Of a stretch of DNA of 64,000 bases, positions 25,657-35,566 are shown piece by piece. Source of the stretch: Thozetella sp. PMI_491 (Eukaryota > Ascomycota > Sordariomycetes > Chaetosphaeriales > Chaetosphaeriaceae); the NCBI GenBank assembly GCA_021432635.1, contig MU270050.1, forward strand, positions 1 through 64,000. Reading direction: 5' to 3'. Numbering within the stretch: position 1 is the first letter of the stretch; each line of letters begins with the position of its first letter. Both the position numbers and the translations under genes were made by a program. The notes below the pieces were generated by a model. The model was not told where the DNA came from, ran no database searches, and saw only the letters and a program-made list of their open reading frames with translations.

Positions 25657-26462
25657 GGTGTGAATGAGCAGAATAGATTTTTGGCCTGGCAGGCAACACG
25701 AGACAGTATTGCGCGGGACGTGAACAACGCGCGTTGGATCCCGATTCGGGAGAACAGCAGAAAGCCTCGAGCCTTTGGCCAGTCCTTATCGCACCTTGCC
25801 GGCTGCACAGGATTGATAATTGTTAGTCATAAGGGCATCTATGGCGCGCACTTCTAGGAGAATATCGGCTTTAACCTCGACAAAGCGATCCACGGTGACC
25901 TATATAAGAACAAGGAAGAGGCATTCCAAGTTTCGATACTCGATGCGTTGGATAAGGGAAACGGCAAGGCATTTGACTCTCTGGCAGCCATCGCGAACAT
26001 CATTGCGGAAGACCCAACCATTAAGGCATTCCTCGTGGTCCCAGACACCGGCCCGGCCAAGAGAGGCCAGGTTCCGCCCCCAGACCCTTACAAGACATTG
26101 CGAGAAAGGTTGCAGGAGAAGATTGGGCAGATCATTCCGGCGCTGGCGAACCCCGATAACCCGAATCGCTGGAAGGTGGTGTTTTACAGCCCAGTGCAGG
26201 ATGAAGAAAGAGTTTTCAGGAGGGGTCCAAATAGCAGGTTTGCCAGAGACGAGGATGGAAACAAATCTGCGATTACAACCCGTTGGACGTGACGACGCGC
26301 GGTAGGATGCTGTGCAAGTTCGATCCGGACCACAAGGGAAAGAAGAAGATTGCCGTTTGGATCGAGAACCAATTAGTCCATGACGACGAGTGGTCGCAAG
26401 CTCACATGGACCGGCTGTTTCTCCCTGTGCCGCGCTCTGGAAGTACCTACCATCGCCCTTAG
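25657..26462 (+). pseudogene. 5'-truncated, disrupted gene of an unrecognised family
   Basis: A coding-like frame starts directly at the AT-rich boundary with no upstream start; an in-frame TGA sits at 25654-25656. It reads NNARWIPIRENSRKPRAFG and on to GAHF, then hits TAG at 25855-25857. It continues in the same frame (ENIGFNLDKAIH, AFLVVPDTGP, VVFYSPVQDEERVF) to a TGA near 26290. A second frame then carries the clearly coding end (DVTTRGRMLCKFDP, IAVWIENQLVHDDEW) to TAG at 26460-26462. It is therefore broken by 5' loss, one nonsense codon and one frameshift near 26260. The TAG probably replaced TGG, a G-to-A change as RIP makes. The remaining sequence is soluble and charged. I do not recognise the family. 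Confidence 0.7.
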
Positions 26463-26846
26463 CTCAGCCATAGTATCCGTGTTTTGGGAGGTTTTTCCCC
26501 TTCCAACAGAGACTCTTGTGACTTCTAGATGCATTGCTTGGCCAGCGGCTTGTTTAGCGCAATACGTTGCGTGAGGCGTCTCGTTGGGGCCGAGGGCGGT
26601 GGGGCTAAGGCGACAAGCTTTCCTGTGTTGGATGTTAGTTGCCGGAAGAACACCAACAGAGCGGCGCTGCTTCGTTCCTTTACTTTTTGGGGGTTGTAAT
26701 TTGGGGTCGAGCTGACGCATAAAATCGCCAACTGACCCGGCCAACGCCGCTTGCCAAAGATACCGCTTGCTTTCGTTGCACGTCTCAACACCCCTTCAAT
26801 CTAAAACAGGTTTCCCAGAAAGGTGCGCCCCGAAGCCACCGACAAG
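26463..26846. other. Intergenic region upstream of the 2EXR gene
   Basis: Normal-composition sequence with only chance reading frames. It must hold the promoter of the 2EXR gene, but I see no distinct element. Confidence 0.5.
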
Positions 26847-27746
26847 ATGGCGCAGTTCACCCTGTTCCCCAAATTACCATACGAGCTACAAAACCTGATC
26901 TGGGAGCTTGCGATCCCGCCACAGTCGACGGGCGCCGCATACTTTGCTCGGCTCACGTGCCAGCTGAGGCACCGAAACGAGGATGGCACCCCAGGAACAA
27001 ACGGTCAAAGCAAAACCCATATATACTACACCGCTGAACAAAGTAATGGCCTACAACATGCACCCAATCGTTTTATTTCGACGCTTGCTGCTCTGCTTAC
27101 TACCTGTTGTCGTTCCGCCGATATAGCTATAGCGGCCTACCAGCTGTACCAGTCTAAGCATGTATTTACACTCCGAGGATTACACCACCCTATAGACACG
27201 TCATCTGATCTCATTATATTCCAAAATGGCTGGCAAGCACCGTCTAAACTCTATGCCAGGACCCCTGCCCAATACCTTGAGCCGACTAAACCATTGCGAT
27301 ATATTGGGGTCTTATGGCCGGGGCCCGTTCCAGGTAGTTGTTTCTACGACTTTAACGGTGTGATTGGCTTCCTCAGGTTGTGGGATGCCTTAGATACGTT
27401 TTATATTGTAATCGACCCGGAAGACCTACGCCAGGCGTGTTATCCTTGGCTTCTAGAGGAGGAACGACAGTGGGAGAGTGTTTTACGCAGGTATGAGGAT
27501 CGTGAGCTCGAGGGCCTTTTAGGGTTATATAGAGAGGCTGAACGGATGGGATCACGCATTTTCAGAGATGGCGAGCGGGAGTATTTCGAGGTGTCTGCGG
27601 ACCAGGTGGCGCAATCTGGAGGACTTGAGGATGTGGGGATGCTACTGGGCTTGGCATATGAAACTCTTGTCGAGGAGGAAACACCGTTAGACCCGGCGAC
27701 ATATTCGAGATGTATGATTTTGACTTGGAGGCCATACAACCCTTGA
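26847..27746 (+). CDS. 2EXR domain-containing protein
   Basis: A single uninterrupted exon of 299 aa. The N-terminus FTLFPKLPYELQNLIWELA (residues 4-22) is the hallmark of the fungal 2EXR domain, which resembles an F-box start (LPxEL-xxxIW). These proteins are numerous in filamentous ascomycetes and often lineage-specific; their biochemical role is not established. The middle has the WPGPV and FYIVIDPEDLR segments, and the C-terminal third is acidic and probably helical (EEERQWESVLRRYEDRELEG). There is no signal peptide or membrane helix, so it is probably cytoplasmic or nuclear. The start is the ATG at 26847; an in-frame GTG at 26823 is unlikely to be used. The gene is intact and lies downstream of a disrupted gene on the same strand. 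Confidence 0.85.
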   Translation: MAQFTLFPKLPYELQNLIWELAIPPQSTGAAYFARLTCQLRHRNEDGTPGTNGQSKTHIYYTAEQSNGLQHAPNRFISTLAALLTTCCRSADIAIAAYQLYQSKHVFTLRGLHHPIDTSSDLIIFQNGWQAPSKLYARTPAQYLEPTKPLRYIGVLWPGPVPGSCFYDFNGVIGFLRLWDALDTFYIVIDPEDLRQACYPWLLEEERQWESVLRRYEDRELEGLLGLYREAERMGSRIFRDGEREYFEVSADQVAQSGGLEDVGMLLGLAYETLVEEETPLDPATYSRCMILTWRPYNP

Positions 27747-28580
27747 GAACTAGTAACAGCGTGGTTATTATTCTTTGTGGCCCTCAAGGTGACCGTGGCG
27801 CACCCAAATGTCTCAGCAGATACTTGGTAGTTCATTTCTCTTTGGACTTATAGGTTTTACTGCCACTCGTAGATGCCACATTAAAGATGTCACGATCTAG
27901 ATTGCCAGTCGCAAAATAAAGGGCATTAACCTCTGTTGGGCCAGGTAAGGCAATGATGCTTCCGTTGTATAGGTACTCTAGCTTGACGCTCACGAACAAG
28001 TATTGGCTAAGGATATTTTTTTGCTCGGAAGGCTCGGAAGGCGTTGTGGGCTTCGTTAGTTTCCGTGTAGTTTCGCCCTCCCAACCCGGACTAAGACCTT
28101 ATATCTGTAAGCCTTAGGTCACATTTAAAGGAAGCAGTCTAGTACGGGAAGCCCAGGTGTTTCCATCCCTTTCCTAGCTCTCAGACACCGTATGACACGG
28201 AGACTGATCACGCGGAAATCTAGTTACCCAAGTATGTGTTCATTTGGTTAATTTAGTCTTGCGTTGACTATACACGGACACCCTTTGGTATTAGCTGACG
28301 TAAAAAGGAAGCTTTATGGGTACGCAAGCGGCTAGCGGCAAGGCAGCGTGAACCCTACGCACACCAGAGTACATATCCGGGGGAGGTACAACCTCACTCG
28401 AAGGAGAGGCCTTCTCTCCCCGAGTCAGTCTTCTGAATACAGGAACATCAACCCTAGAACCCCAACGTCCTACTAAGGCTTCCCTCTAGAAAACAGTTTG
28501 ACGCACGGCGCACGTGACACACTTGACGCATGTATATGCCTAAGGTATCTTTCCACATTGTGCAAGGCGGCTGCGGTGGC
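27747..28580. other. Intergenic region between the convergent 2EXR and P450 loci
   Basis: Normal-composition sequence without a supportable gene. A short imperfect stem (actcg, ggagag, loop gcctt, ctctcc, cgagt) lies at 28396-28425. It may serve as the 3' regions of both flanking transcripts. Confidence 0.5.
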
Positions 28581-30275
28581 TCAGTGCGCTCGCGGGGTTA
28601 GCCTCAAATTGAACTCGAGTTGATACATGAACCAATATGTCTTGACTTTCCAGGGTCTTTCGCGATCTACGATCTCCATGTCGAAATTGTACATCATCTG
28701 TGCCACGAATTTGTGAAGTTCAACCTATTTGGTGTCCGGAGACTGCGGTGCAACGTGTCGGCAAGAACTAGGCCCTGGCCTCAGGAATCTTTTCCACTTA
28801 CGAGGGCAAGGTTCCGACCTATGCAAGCTCTTGCACCATGGCCACCATATGTCATGTTGTAGGACTCTAGAAATGATGTCCGCTCGGCACTCTCAAGCCA
28901 TCGCTTCGGGCGGAACATTTCTGCATCGTCGCCCCAGACCTTCTTATCTCTGTTTGCAGTAATTGGACTCATGCCCATCGGTGTGCCGGTCGGGATGAAA
29001 TGCTTATCGATCTGTAGGCCGCCATCGGGCACGTACCTCAAAAGTTGGTAGATGATTGAGGGGTAAATACGGGTGGCCTCTGCGATGACGGCTTTGAGGT
29101 AAGGGGTTTGCTGGGTTTGGAGATATGTGATAGGCTGCTGGAGACCATTCGAGTTGTAGAATTGATCAATTTCCCTTTGCAGGCGTTTATAGACATTTGG
29201 ATTGCGGCAGACAAACTACAGGCAGGACCGCATGCCAATGGCTGCGGTATCGGCTCAGGCTCCGCTGATTCAGCCCAGTTAGTTCACCACTCTGGCACTC
29301 AGACTCATTGAAAGACGAGCCGACTTACATTACGTTAGCAGCCTTGATGAGAACTTCGATGTCTTCGAGCTTTTCATTTCCTTCCATTGGTCTCATTTGC
29401 AGAAAATGAGTAAGCAAATCATAGCGGCTACTCCCATAAGGCCTTCTTTCCTCTTAACGACTCTTTCATATGTCCAAGCTTGGAATTTTGTCGCAGCTGA
29501 ATTCGTCCCGAGCAATGTGCGAAATCTTTCGAAATGAATTGTGCAACCACCGCGACTGGAGCCAAAAGTGACCAAAGTTGCCAGTCCAATAAATATCATA
29601 CGTGTTTATCTTGCGGATGTCGTCGATATCCGATTCTGTCTCCATCTGACCGAGCTTTTGCCCAAATGTCAGTTCCCCAACGATGTCAAACGCTAGCATA
29701 TGCGTCCATTCGGACATTTTGACGATGTGGCCTGCATCAGCATGCTTTCTCAATCTCTGGAAACAGAAGTTGAAGCAATCTTGAAGATAACCTTCCGCCT
29801 TGGGGATGTTCGACATGGCGTATGCAGCCGACACCCGCCTACGAAGCGCAGCATGTATCTTGGGATCAATCTCACTGAACAAAATCGGTGCATCGGTGCC
29901 TTGCGCCCAAGTGTCGTGCCAAGTCGTCTTCTTTGCTTTGCTCCCGTGGCTGTACAACTTCCTCACTGCCCCAGCGTCAACAACAGACACCTCATCTGGT
30001 GCAACCCGTACCACTGGACCGTAGACCTGATGAAGCTTGACGACGTCATCATGCCAACTCATAATGAAATACCTGTACGTTCGCCAGAGTCCAGTTACTT
30101 TGCAGATAAATGGGCCAGGAATGCTGGAGAGACGATGAAAGAAGAGCCTCCGAACACCAAGACTAAGAACGTAGAGTATAGCTGTCGCGAGCACTGTAGC
30201 GACAAAACGGTGGTTCTCGTAAATTTCCATCAAGAACCCTTTCATAGGCGCAGAAAATGGGTCGAACGACACCAT
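28581..30275 (-). pseudogene. Cytochrome P450 pseudogene (pisatin demethylase-like type)
   Basis: Three exons (30275-29329, 29264-28802, 28724-28581), with introns of 64 and 77 bp, join to 518 codons, normal for a microsomal P450. Visible landmarks are an N-terminal membrane helix (about 24-41), the SSIPGP hinge, the I-helix GA-ADT (about 317-322), EATR (Glu378, Arg381) and the heme loop YGGHGARACIG with Cys463. The C-terminus is a typical WFMYQLEFNLRLTPR. Four defects show that it is dead. A segment of about 118 bases (roughly 29540-29422, including AWTYERVVKRK) is read in a shifted frame. The frame then returns to the original one. An in-frame TGA lies at 29257-29255 in the I-helix and a TAG at 29218-29216. 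The shifts cancel, so splice phases still agree. The resemblance to pisatin demethylase-type P450s is by eye. Confidence 0.85.
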
Positions 30276-30942
30276 GGCAATGCACGGTGAGGACTGAGGG
30301 CGGTTCAGATATCAGAATTCGTAGGTAGTTGAGTCTGATCGAAAGCACTTGCGTCACTCGCGTTGGATAACGCGCCAGCGCTTTGTTTCAATCGAAGCCT
30401 TGAGGCTTACTGCCTTTGCGTCAGGTCCGCTACGAACAGGAGATTTGTAAAAGTAATGTGTTTGAATGAAAGTCCAAGGCATCTCGAAGGTGCTGGGCAG
30501 CATCGTAGCTTAAGTAAAAAGAACCTTGATAAAATATTAGTCTTAAGAGGTGAAAAAAGAGATCAAAATAGGTTTTATCTTAGTAATAAATGTGTTTAGA
30601 TATATTATCTAAGGTGTATAAGTAAGAGAAGTTGCTTAAGATCTAAGATAGTAGGTATTGAAGTTGTTTAAGATCTAAGATAGCAGCAGGTAAGGAAGTT
30701 GTTTAAGGTCTAAAATAGCCTGTATAGCGGCTACTCTCTTATCCTCTTGTGCCTAGCCTATTAGAGAAAGGTTATTGCTAATTAAGTCATCTTATAGGGC
30801 TATAATAACTTCTAAAGCTTTCATACTATAATGTAGCTAAAGCTATCACAAGCTTACCATAGTGTAGTTAAACCTTGCTATAAATATATATTATTAGGAG
30901 TGTATAATTATAACAACGTTACTAACTTTAATAGGCGTTACA
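30276..30942. other. Upstream P450 flank grading into AT-rich DNA
   Basis: Normal composition to about 30500, then AT-rich and RIP-like, with no gene. Three near-identical units containing gaagttgtttaagatct lie at 30628, 30660 and 30695. Confidence 0.5.
30628..30717. repeat. Short tandem repeat, three units of 32-35 bp
   Basis: The phrase gaagttg(c/t)ttaagatct followed by aagatag occurs three times at 32- and 35-base spacing. The third copy has gtc in place of atc and aaaatag in place of aagatag. No coding role is visible. Confidence 0.65.
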
Positions 30943-31467
30943 TGTGACGATTAGCTACCTTCTAAGCTACACACGACTAGATGCTAATCATGGCTCGTCA
31001 GCCCTGACGAGCTCTGCATGTAAAGGTCGAGGATGAGGCTCTACGAGCCCTAAGTGGCTGCATTTATCAACGTAGATCAATTATGATTATTACTGGATTT
31101 TTAATATGCTTAGAGATACCGGGTATGGTATCTACTGTGTTAATTGATGGTTTTTCATTTCTTCTGTGTGTGCAGATCAACTTCTAAGACTTGCTAAATA
31201 TAAATTACCTTGCATAGTATTAAGGGTTTTACTAAAGATAAGATAGAGACACTCTAGGTTAACTAAACTAGATCATTAGGGTCTTATAAAGAGGGGATTA
31301 TAGTCTTATTAATTACAGAGCTAACTATTAAAGATTAAATTTAGAAAAAGCCCTAGGCTTCTCTCCCTAGGATCTAGTTAAGCTACCAGAGTAGGGGCGG
31401 TTCCCCACTAGCTCGTAGGCGCAGCTAGTGCTAGTCGGCGCTGATTTGCCTTTAGCCACACGTTACA
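30943..31467. mobile_element. Possible solo LTR (525 bp)
   Basis: The block begins TGTGACG and ends CGTTACA, which are inverted-complement termini of the TG...CA kind seen in fungal LTRs. The interior is only moderately AT-rich and carries no gene. A second CGTTACA lies immediately upstream (30936-30942), as if another LTR end abutted it. The flanking five bases do not match, so the call rests on the termini alone. Confidence 0.35.
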
Positions 31468-31521
31468 CACAAGCAACTTTTCAGGCTTTTAAGCAAGATA
31501 ACCCTGAAAGCTATTATTTAC

Positions 31522-34191
31522 TTATAAATAGCGACTATATCTATTCAGCAACTTAAGCTTCGCTGCCTCACTCACCAGTACAATAATATCCTCATTTTGA
31601 GATGGCCCAGAAATTGATCCGCAGAAGACCCGCTTCCCACGCATCGCATCAACCACAGCACGTGAGGATCCATTACTTAGGCCATAGTTTCTTGTCAACT
31701 CATTCAAGTCCTCAAGCGTCTGCTCTGCCGTCTCCAGCCCACCAGTAACTCCAGCGCGGAAGCCTTGACCCAGAGGCACATTACACTTCGAAACGGCGTT
31801 TATTTCCGGAAAAAAAGACAGTGTGGGCAAGTACGGCCCGAATACCGTCATCCACATGAGCAGAAGGATATCCCATAATATCAGAAAGAACGAGAGTGCA
31901 CAAAATGTCCACACAGTCCACGGCTCAATAAGAGCACGGTAAGATGATTTGGAAAGAGTTGCAGTGACGTGGTTCTCGTCTGGCATAACACTAGCGTCGG
32001 CATGATACTGTCGAATGTAGGTCGCGAACTGAAACGGCACGGCAACTAAGCTGCGAAGTGTATATATGCCGCCGTCGAGATACGTCGAAAATTCGTCTAG
32101 ATAGAGACGTAGGAGATCTGTAGCAGGACTTAGTCTCGTTTGCCCCAAAAGGACGGACGGCTCTGCATCTCGCTATCGCTGTGATGGAGAACCACCGCCT
32201 TCGACAGCGGGCACATCTCACAGTAGACTCTGGGTTGACTTACACCCTAACCCGTAACCCAATGTGTACTGATTGGCAGAAAGGGTAAAGCCTTTCGGAT
32301 CGCTTGTACGGTTAAGGGTTTCCGGGACAGAACCTAACAACAGAGACTCATAAAATAGAAAATCTGCAAGGTCTATGGCGATCTGAGTAGGCTTTTCCAG
32401 AGACTGGACACTTAGGATCGACAAATTTTGTCTATCGTAGGTCACAGTAGAGCGTCTGGTATAGAGGGCGACGGTGGTATTCCAGCCAATCACCTCGGCC
32501 CAGCTCAAGTCTGTCTGGCAAGTGTTGCTCTGATAGTTCGCATCTGGACATATTGTCCAGCCTGAGTTTCAGAGACAGTCATTAGCCCATGCACATTAGC
32601 CATCAACGTTAGAGCACCTACCAAGGTATACTAGATTTCCAACCTGTCTCTGGCACGTAATAAGCCCATCGTTAATAGACTGGAGGTGCATACTGCAGTC
32701 GCCGTTCTCAGAGCGGTTGAACTGAAACTCAGGATGGAGAGACGCAATGGATTGATACTCGATCTGGAAGCTAGGTGCGTCGTTGATTACAATTGTGTCG
32801 TAGCTTCCAGGAAAATTGCCACTGAGCAGTGTCTGGGTCGATGTGTCGTTATAAAAGCGAACTGTCATCATGCCACCGGGCATGAGAATCGACATGCAGT
32901 CATCACCGTCGCAGCCGATTGGCTCAACCTTGGCCACAAACCGGGGGTCTGTAATGAATGTCCAGGTGTAGACTATCGCAACAAGAGGTCCAAGGGCGAC
33001 GGATACATTGTTTATGCCGTAAGTACCAACCGGGGCGAGTCCTCCAACTACAGTTTGTGTGGCATTGGCGTCGCCAGTCCCGGCCGTGTAAGCTGTGTAA
33101 ACGACTTTGAAAGTAATATTTGCTAAAGGGCTTAGAAAGCTGCGCACGAAGAATCTTTTAGAGGAAGCCCTTACAAATTAATATGAGACCAAGGAGCGTG
33201 GCCCCAACGTAAATAGCGACCCTGTTTGAACTTTTGTGTTAGTAATAGTTGGTCCGCAACGCATGCACTATAGCGAGCAACTAAAGTCGAGGCACGCTCA
33301 GGTACCACAGGAGGTTTATTGACCTCATTATGTGGCACTCCCACCCGGCAAATAGCCACGGCAAACGCACCGGGTATACTACAGCCACACAGAAGCATTC
33401 GCTCGAGCTCGCTATGTTTGACCCAGGGGGTTGTCACACACGCACCTTTGTAGTGCCCAAAGCCGGTGGGGGCCCGTTGTTGCGCATAAATAGAGCACCC
33501 CAAGGATAGGAGTCGCACGGCTCATAGCTAGGAACGAGGTGATCGGGAAACCTTCGGGACGGCAAGCTAAAGCCCACCGCAGAGATTCCAAGATGTCCGA
33601 TGATAGGCTTACGCAAAGGTATGAAACTATATGAGACAGCACATTAACGACCAACACAGTCTTGCCCGGGGACATCGCCAGCGCTGGAGGTAGTAACGTT
33701 TGATCAACCAAGACTCTAAATGAATAATAGGTAATGAATGCGGAAGTGGCTAAAGCTAGGCACATCATGATCCACGTGAGTACAAAGCGATCTTTCTTTC
33801 GCGTAAGAAAGGCTGACTGCAGCCTTTTCGTTTCCTTGGAGTTTTCCGCAGCGGCGAGCAGCGATTTATTCTCCAAGTAAGGTGAGGAGGGATTCGGCTG
33901 TGCCGCGTTTTCACCGTAAGGCACGCTCAAGGCGACCGATTTGGGTGTCCCGTAAGTAGATGTAGCAAAGGCAAATTGCTCTGGAGTTGCGACATAATCT
34001 GTTCGAGCTTGAGAGCCCTCGTGGGCATCAGGTGTCGTTAAAATCTCATCACGCGCGGTGTGATATGACTGCTCGAATGCAGTTTCGTCGGTGGGTACAG
34101 AGAAGATGGGAGGAGCCACGGTTGCGGACTGCTCGCGCCGAGGTAGCTCTTGTCTCTTAGCATCGTAGACGGTTGATAATATACTAGACAT
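31522..34191 (-). CDS. Four-helix fungal membrane protein of unknown family
   Basis: Five exons (34191-33446, 33221-33175, 33122-32622, 32561-32244, 32168-31522) join in frame to 752 aa. The introns are 224, 52, 60 and 75 bp, with GT-AG ends; intron 1 has a clear ctaac branch site. The N-terminal about 135 residues are polar, Ser/Thr/Pro-rich and probably cytoplasmic. Membrane helices lie at about 136-160, 178-200 and 249-264 and, near the C-terminus, at about 620-647 (WTVWTFCALSFFLILWD). Between helices 3 and 4 is a roughly 355-residue extracytoplasmic domain with many N-glycosylation sites and paired Cys. The segment LRWALACRPEGFPITSFLAM before helix 3 looks conserved among related fungal proteins, but I know no function. 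It is intact although its stop codon lies in the AT-rich flank. The 47-bp exon 2 and the last acceptor are the least certain parts of the model. Confidence 0.78.
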
Positions 34192-34871
34192 CCTTTAACT
34201 CGGTTGACTCGACTTGGATTGAAATTGACTTGGCATCAAATTCGTCTATTGATACTCAGGACCTTTGCCGGGAACTTTGCATGAGTTGAATGTTCGTCCC
34301 GCTGGGAGCAGAGGATAATCATAGCTACTCTTATCAAGTAATATCTGAGCTCCTATACCCCTAGATTCACGATTCTATTCCTCTGCCTAAGGAGGCAACC
34401 TCGTATGGTATTTAATTTAAGGAACGGACCAGGAGCATACGCCGTGTCCAATAGGGGTTGTTCGATCCTCGCGCTAATGTATGCATTACAGGCATAGGGA
34501 TATGGTTGGCCAATAGTGCCGCCCTGACCTAGCTTCCCCCCTCCACCAGCGTGTGCCACTGCGGCTGAATGGGAAACGACCCAGACGTCGTGCTCTACCA
34601 CGAGGTTGCATTATTGGCAAAGACATGGCTGACAGATAGGCATTGAAAAATACAGCCTTAATGGCGTGATCTAATACTCAACACCCCGCTAGCTGCAGCT
34701 GTCACGGTGGAAATGTTTACCCGCCTTCAGTTTATACATAATACTTGAAACTTGAGCTGCACTAAGATTGACACACTATAGAATTTCTTTCTTTGCTTTT
34801 GAGAAAGTGATAATATAGCTGACCCTAAAAGGCGCCTAGCCCAGCGGAATAATACCTTATTAATAATGTAA
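34192..34871. other. Intergenic sequence at the right edge of the gene island
   Basis: Normal composition up to about 34850 with no supportable gene; it includes the promoter of the membrane-protein gene. AT-rich DNA begins just after. Confidence 0.5.
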
Positions 34872-34896
34872 AAAGACGTAGCCCACCTACGTCTTT
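34872..34896. repeat. Perfect 10-bp hairpin at the compositional boundary
   Basis: Arms aaagacgtag and ctacgtcttt surround the loop cccac. It sits where the gene island passes into AT-rich transposon DNA. Possibly the end of an element; no partner terminus was found. Confidence 0.7.
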
Positions 34897-35337
34897 AATT
34901 TTGGTGAGAAAAGTTGACTCTATATATTTTATAAGGGGCTATGTCTTTTCAACTTTAGAGGTTATATCTTTTCTAAGATATATTTTTATACTTGTATAAA
35001 GTATGGAGTAGAAGATAAAGTTACTTTCTTTTTTTCTTAATTATATAATATATAATAGGCTTTATAATAATATATAGGTGGTTAGATATTTATACTTTTA
35101 GATTAGGTATTAGTAGTGATTTAAGTTAATAGTTAATATAATTAAACTAGTTTATCTACTAGTCTAGGGTCTTATATTTTAATAATATCTATTAGGTAAT
35201 AAGAGTTAATATAAGCCTAAGGCTAGTAAGGAAGGTCTTTTTTTATTAACTACTTACTTTAATTATAATAAGCTATTAAGGGTTTAAAGATATTTAAACT
35301 GTTATTATATAAGATTTAATAAGTTATAAAAAGAAAG
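34897..35337. other. AT-rich flank before the Copia element
   Basis: RIP-like sequence with no recognisable gene, ending at the Copia 5' LTR. Confidence 0.5.
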
Positions 35338-35566
35338 TGTTAGAATAGCTGTTCGCAGCGCTGGCGAGCTGTGGAGGATCTGTAGTATTAGGATCCTATT
35401 GATTACGTAGATTCTTCTTATGTGATTAATAGGAGTATATAAAAGTCGTTCCTAAGCTTATTAGCTCTTAGGAATGACATATATAAGATAGATATTAATA
35501 CACGATATAGATTTACACAGTTTGTTTGCTTTATTGCTTTACAAGATCTTATATACTTATTAAATA
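35338..35566 (+). repeat. 5' LTR of the Copia element
   Basis: Starts TGTTAGAATAG and ends TTATTAAATA (mutated CA end). It has the same length as the copy at 58660-58888, differs mainly by C/T and G/A, and is the less mutated of the two. Confidence 0.85.

Noticed and set aside
28565-28620. tRNA-like sequence (cggtggctcagtgcgctcgc)
   Set aside because: There is no B-box or full cloverleaf, and on the minus strand the region encodes the last codons and stop of the P450.
29700-30290. 196-codon plus-strand frame over the P450
   Set aside because: Shadow of the P450 first exon, which carries the membrane helix and hinge on the other strand.
33171-33518. Separate minus-strand gene of 115 codons between exons 1 and 3 of the membrane protein
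   Set aside because: It lies over the 224-bp intron, which has good donor, branch and acceptor sites, and the frame has no recognisable content.
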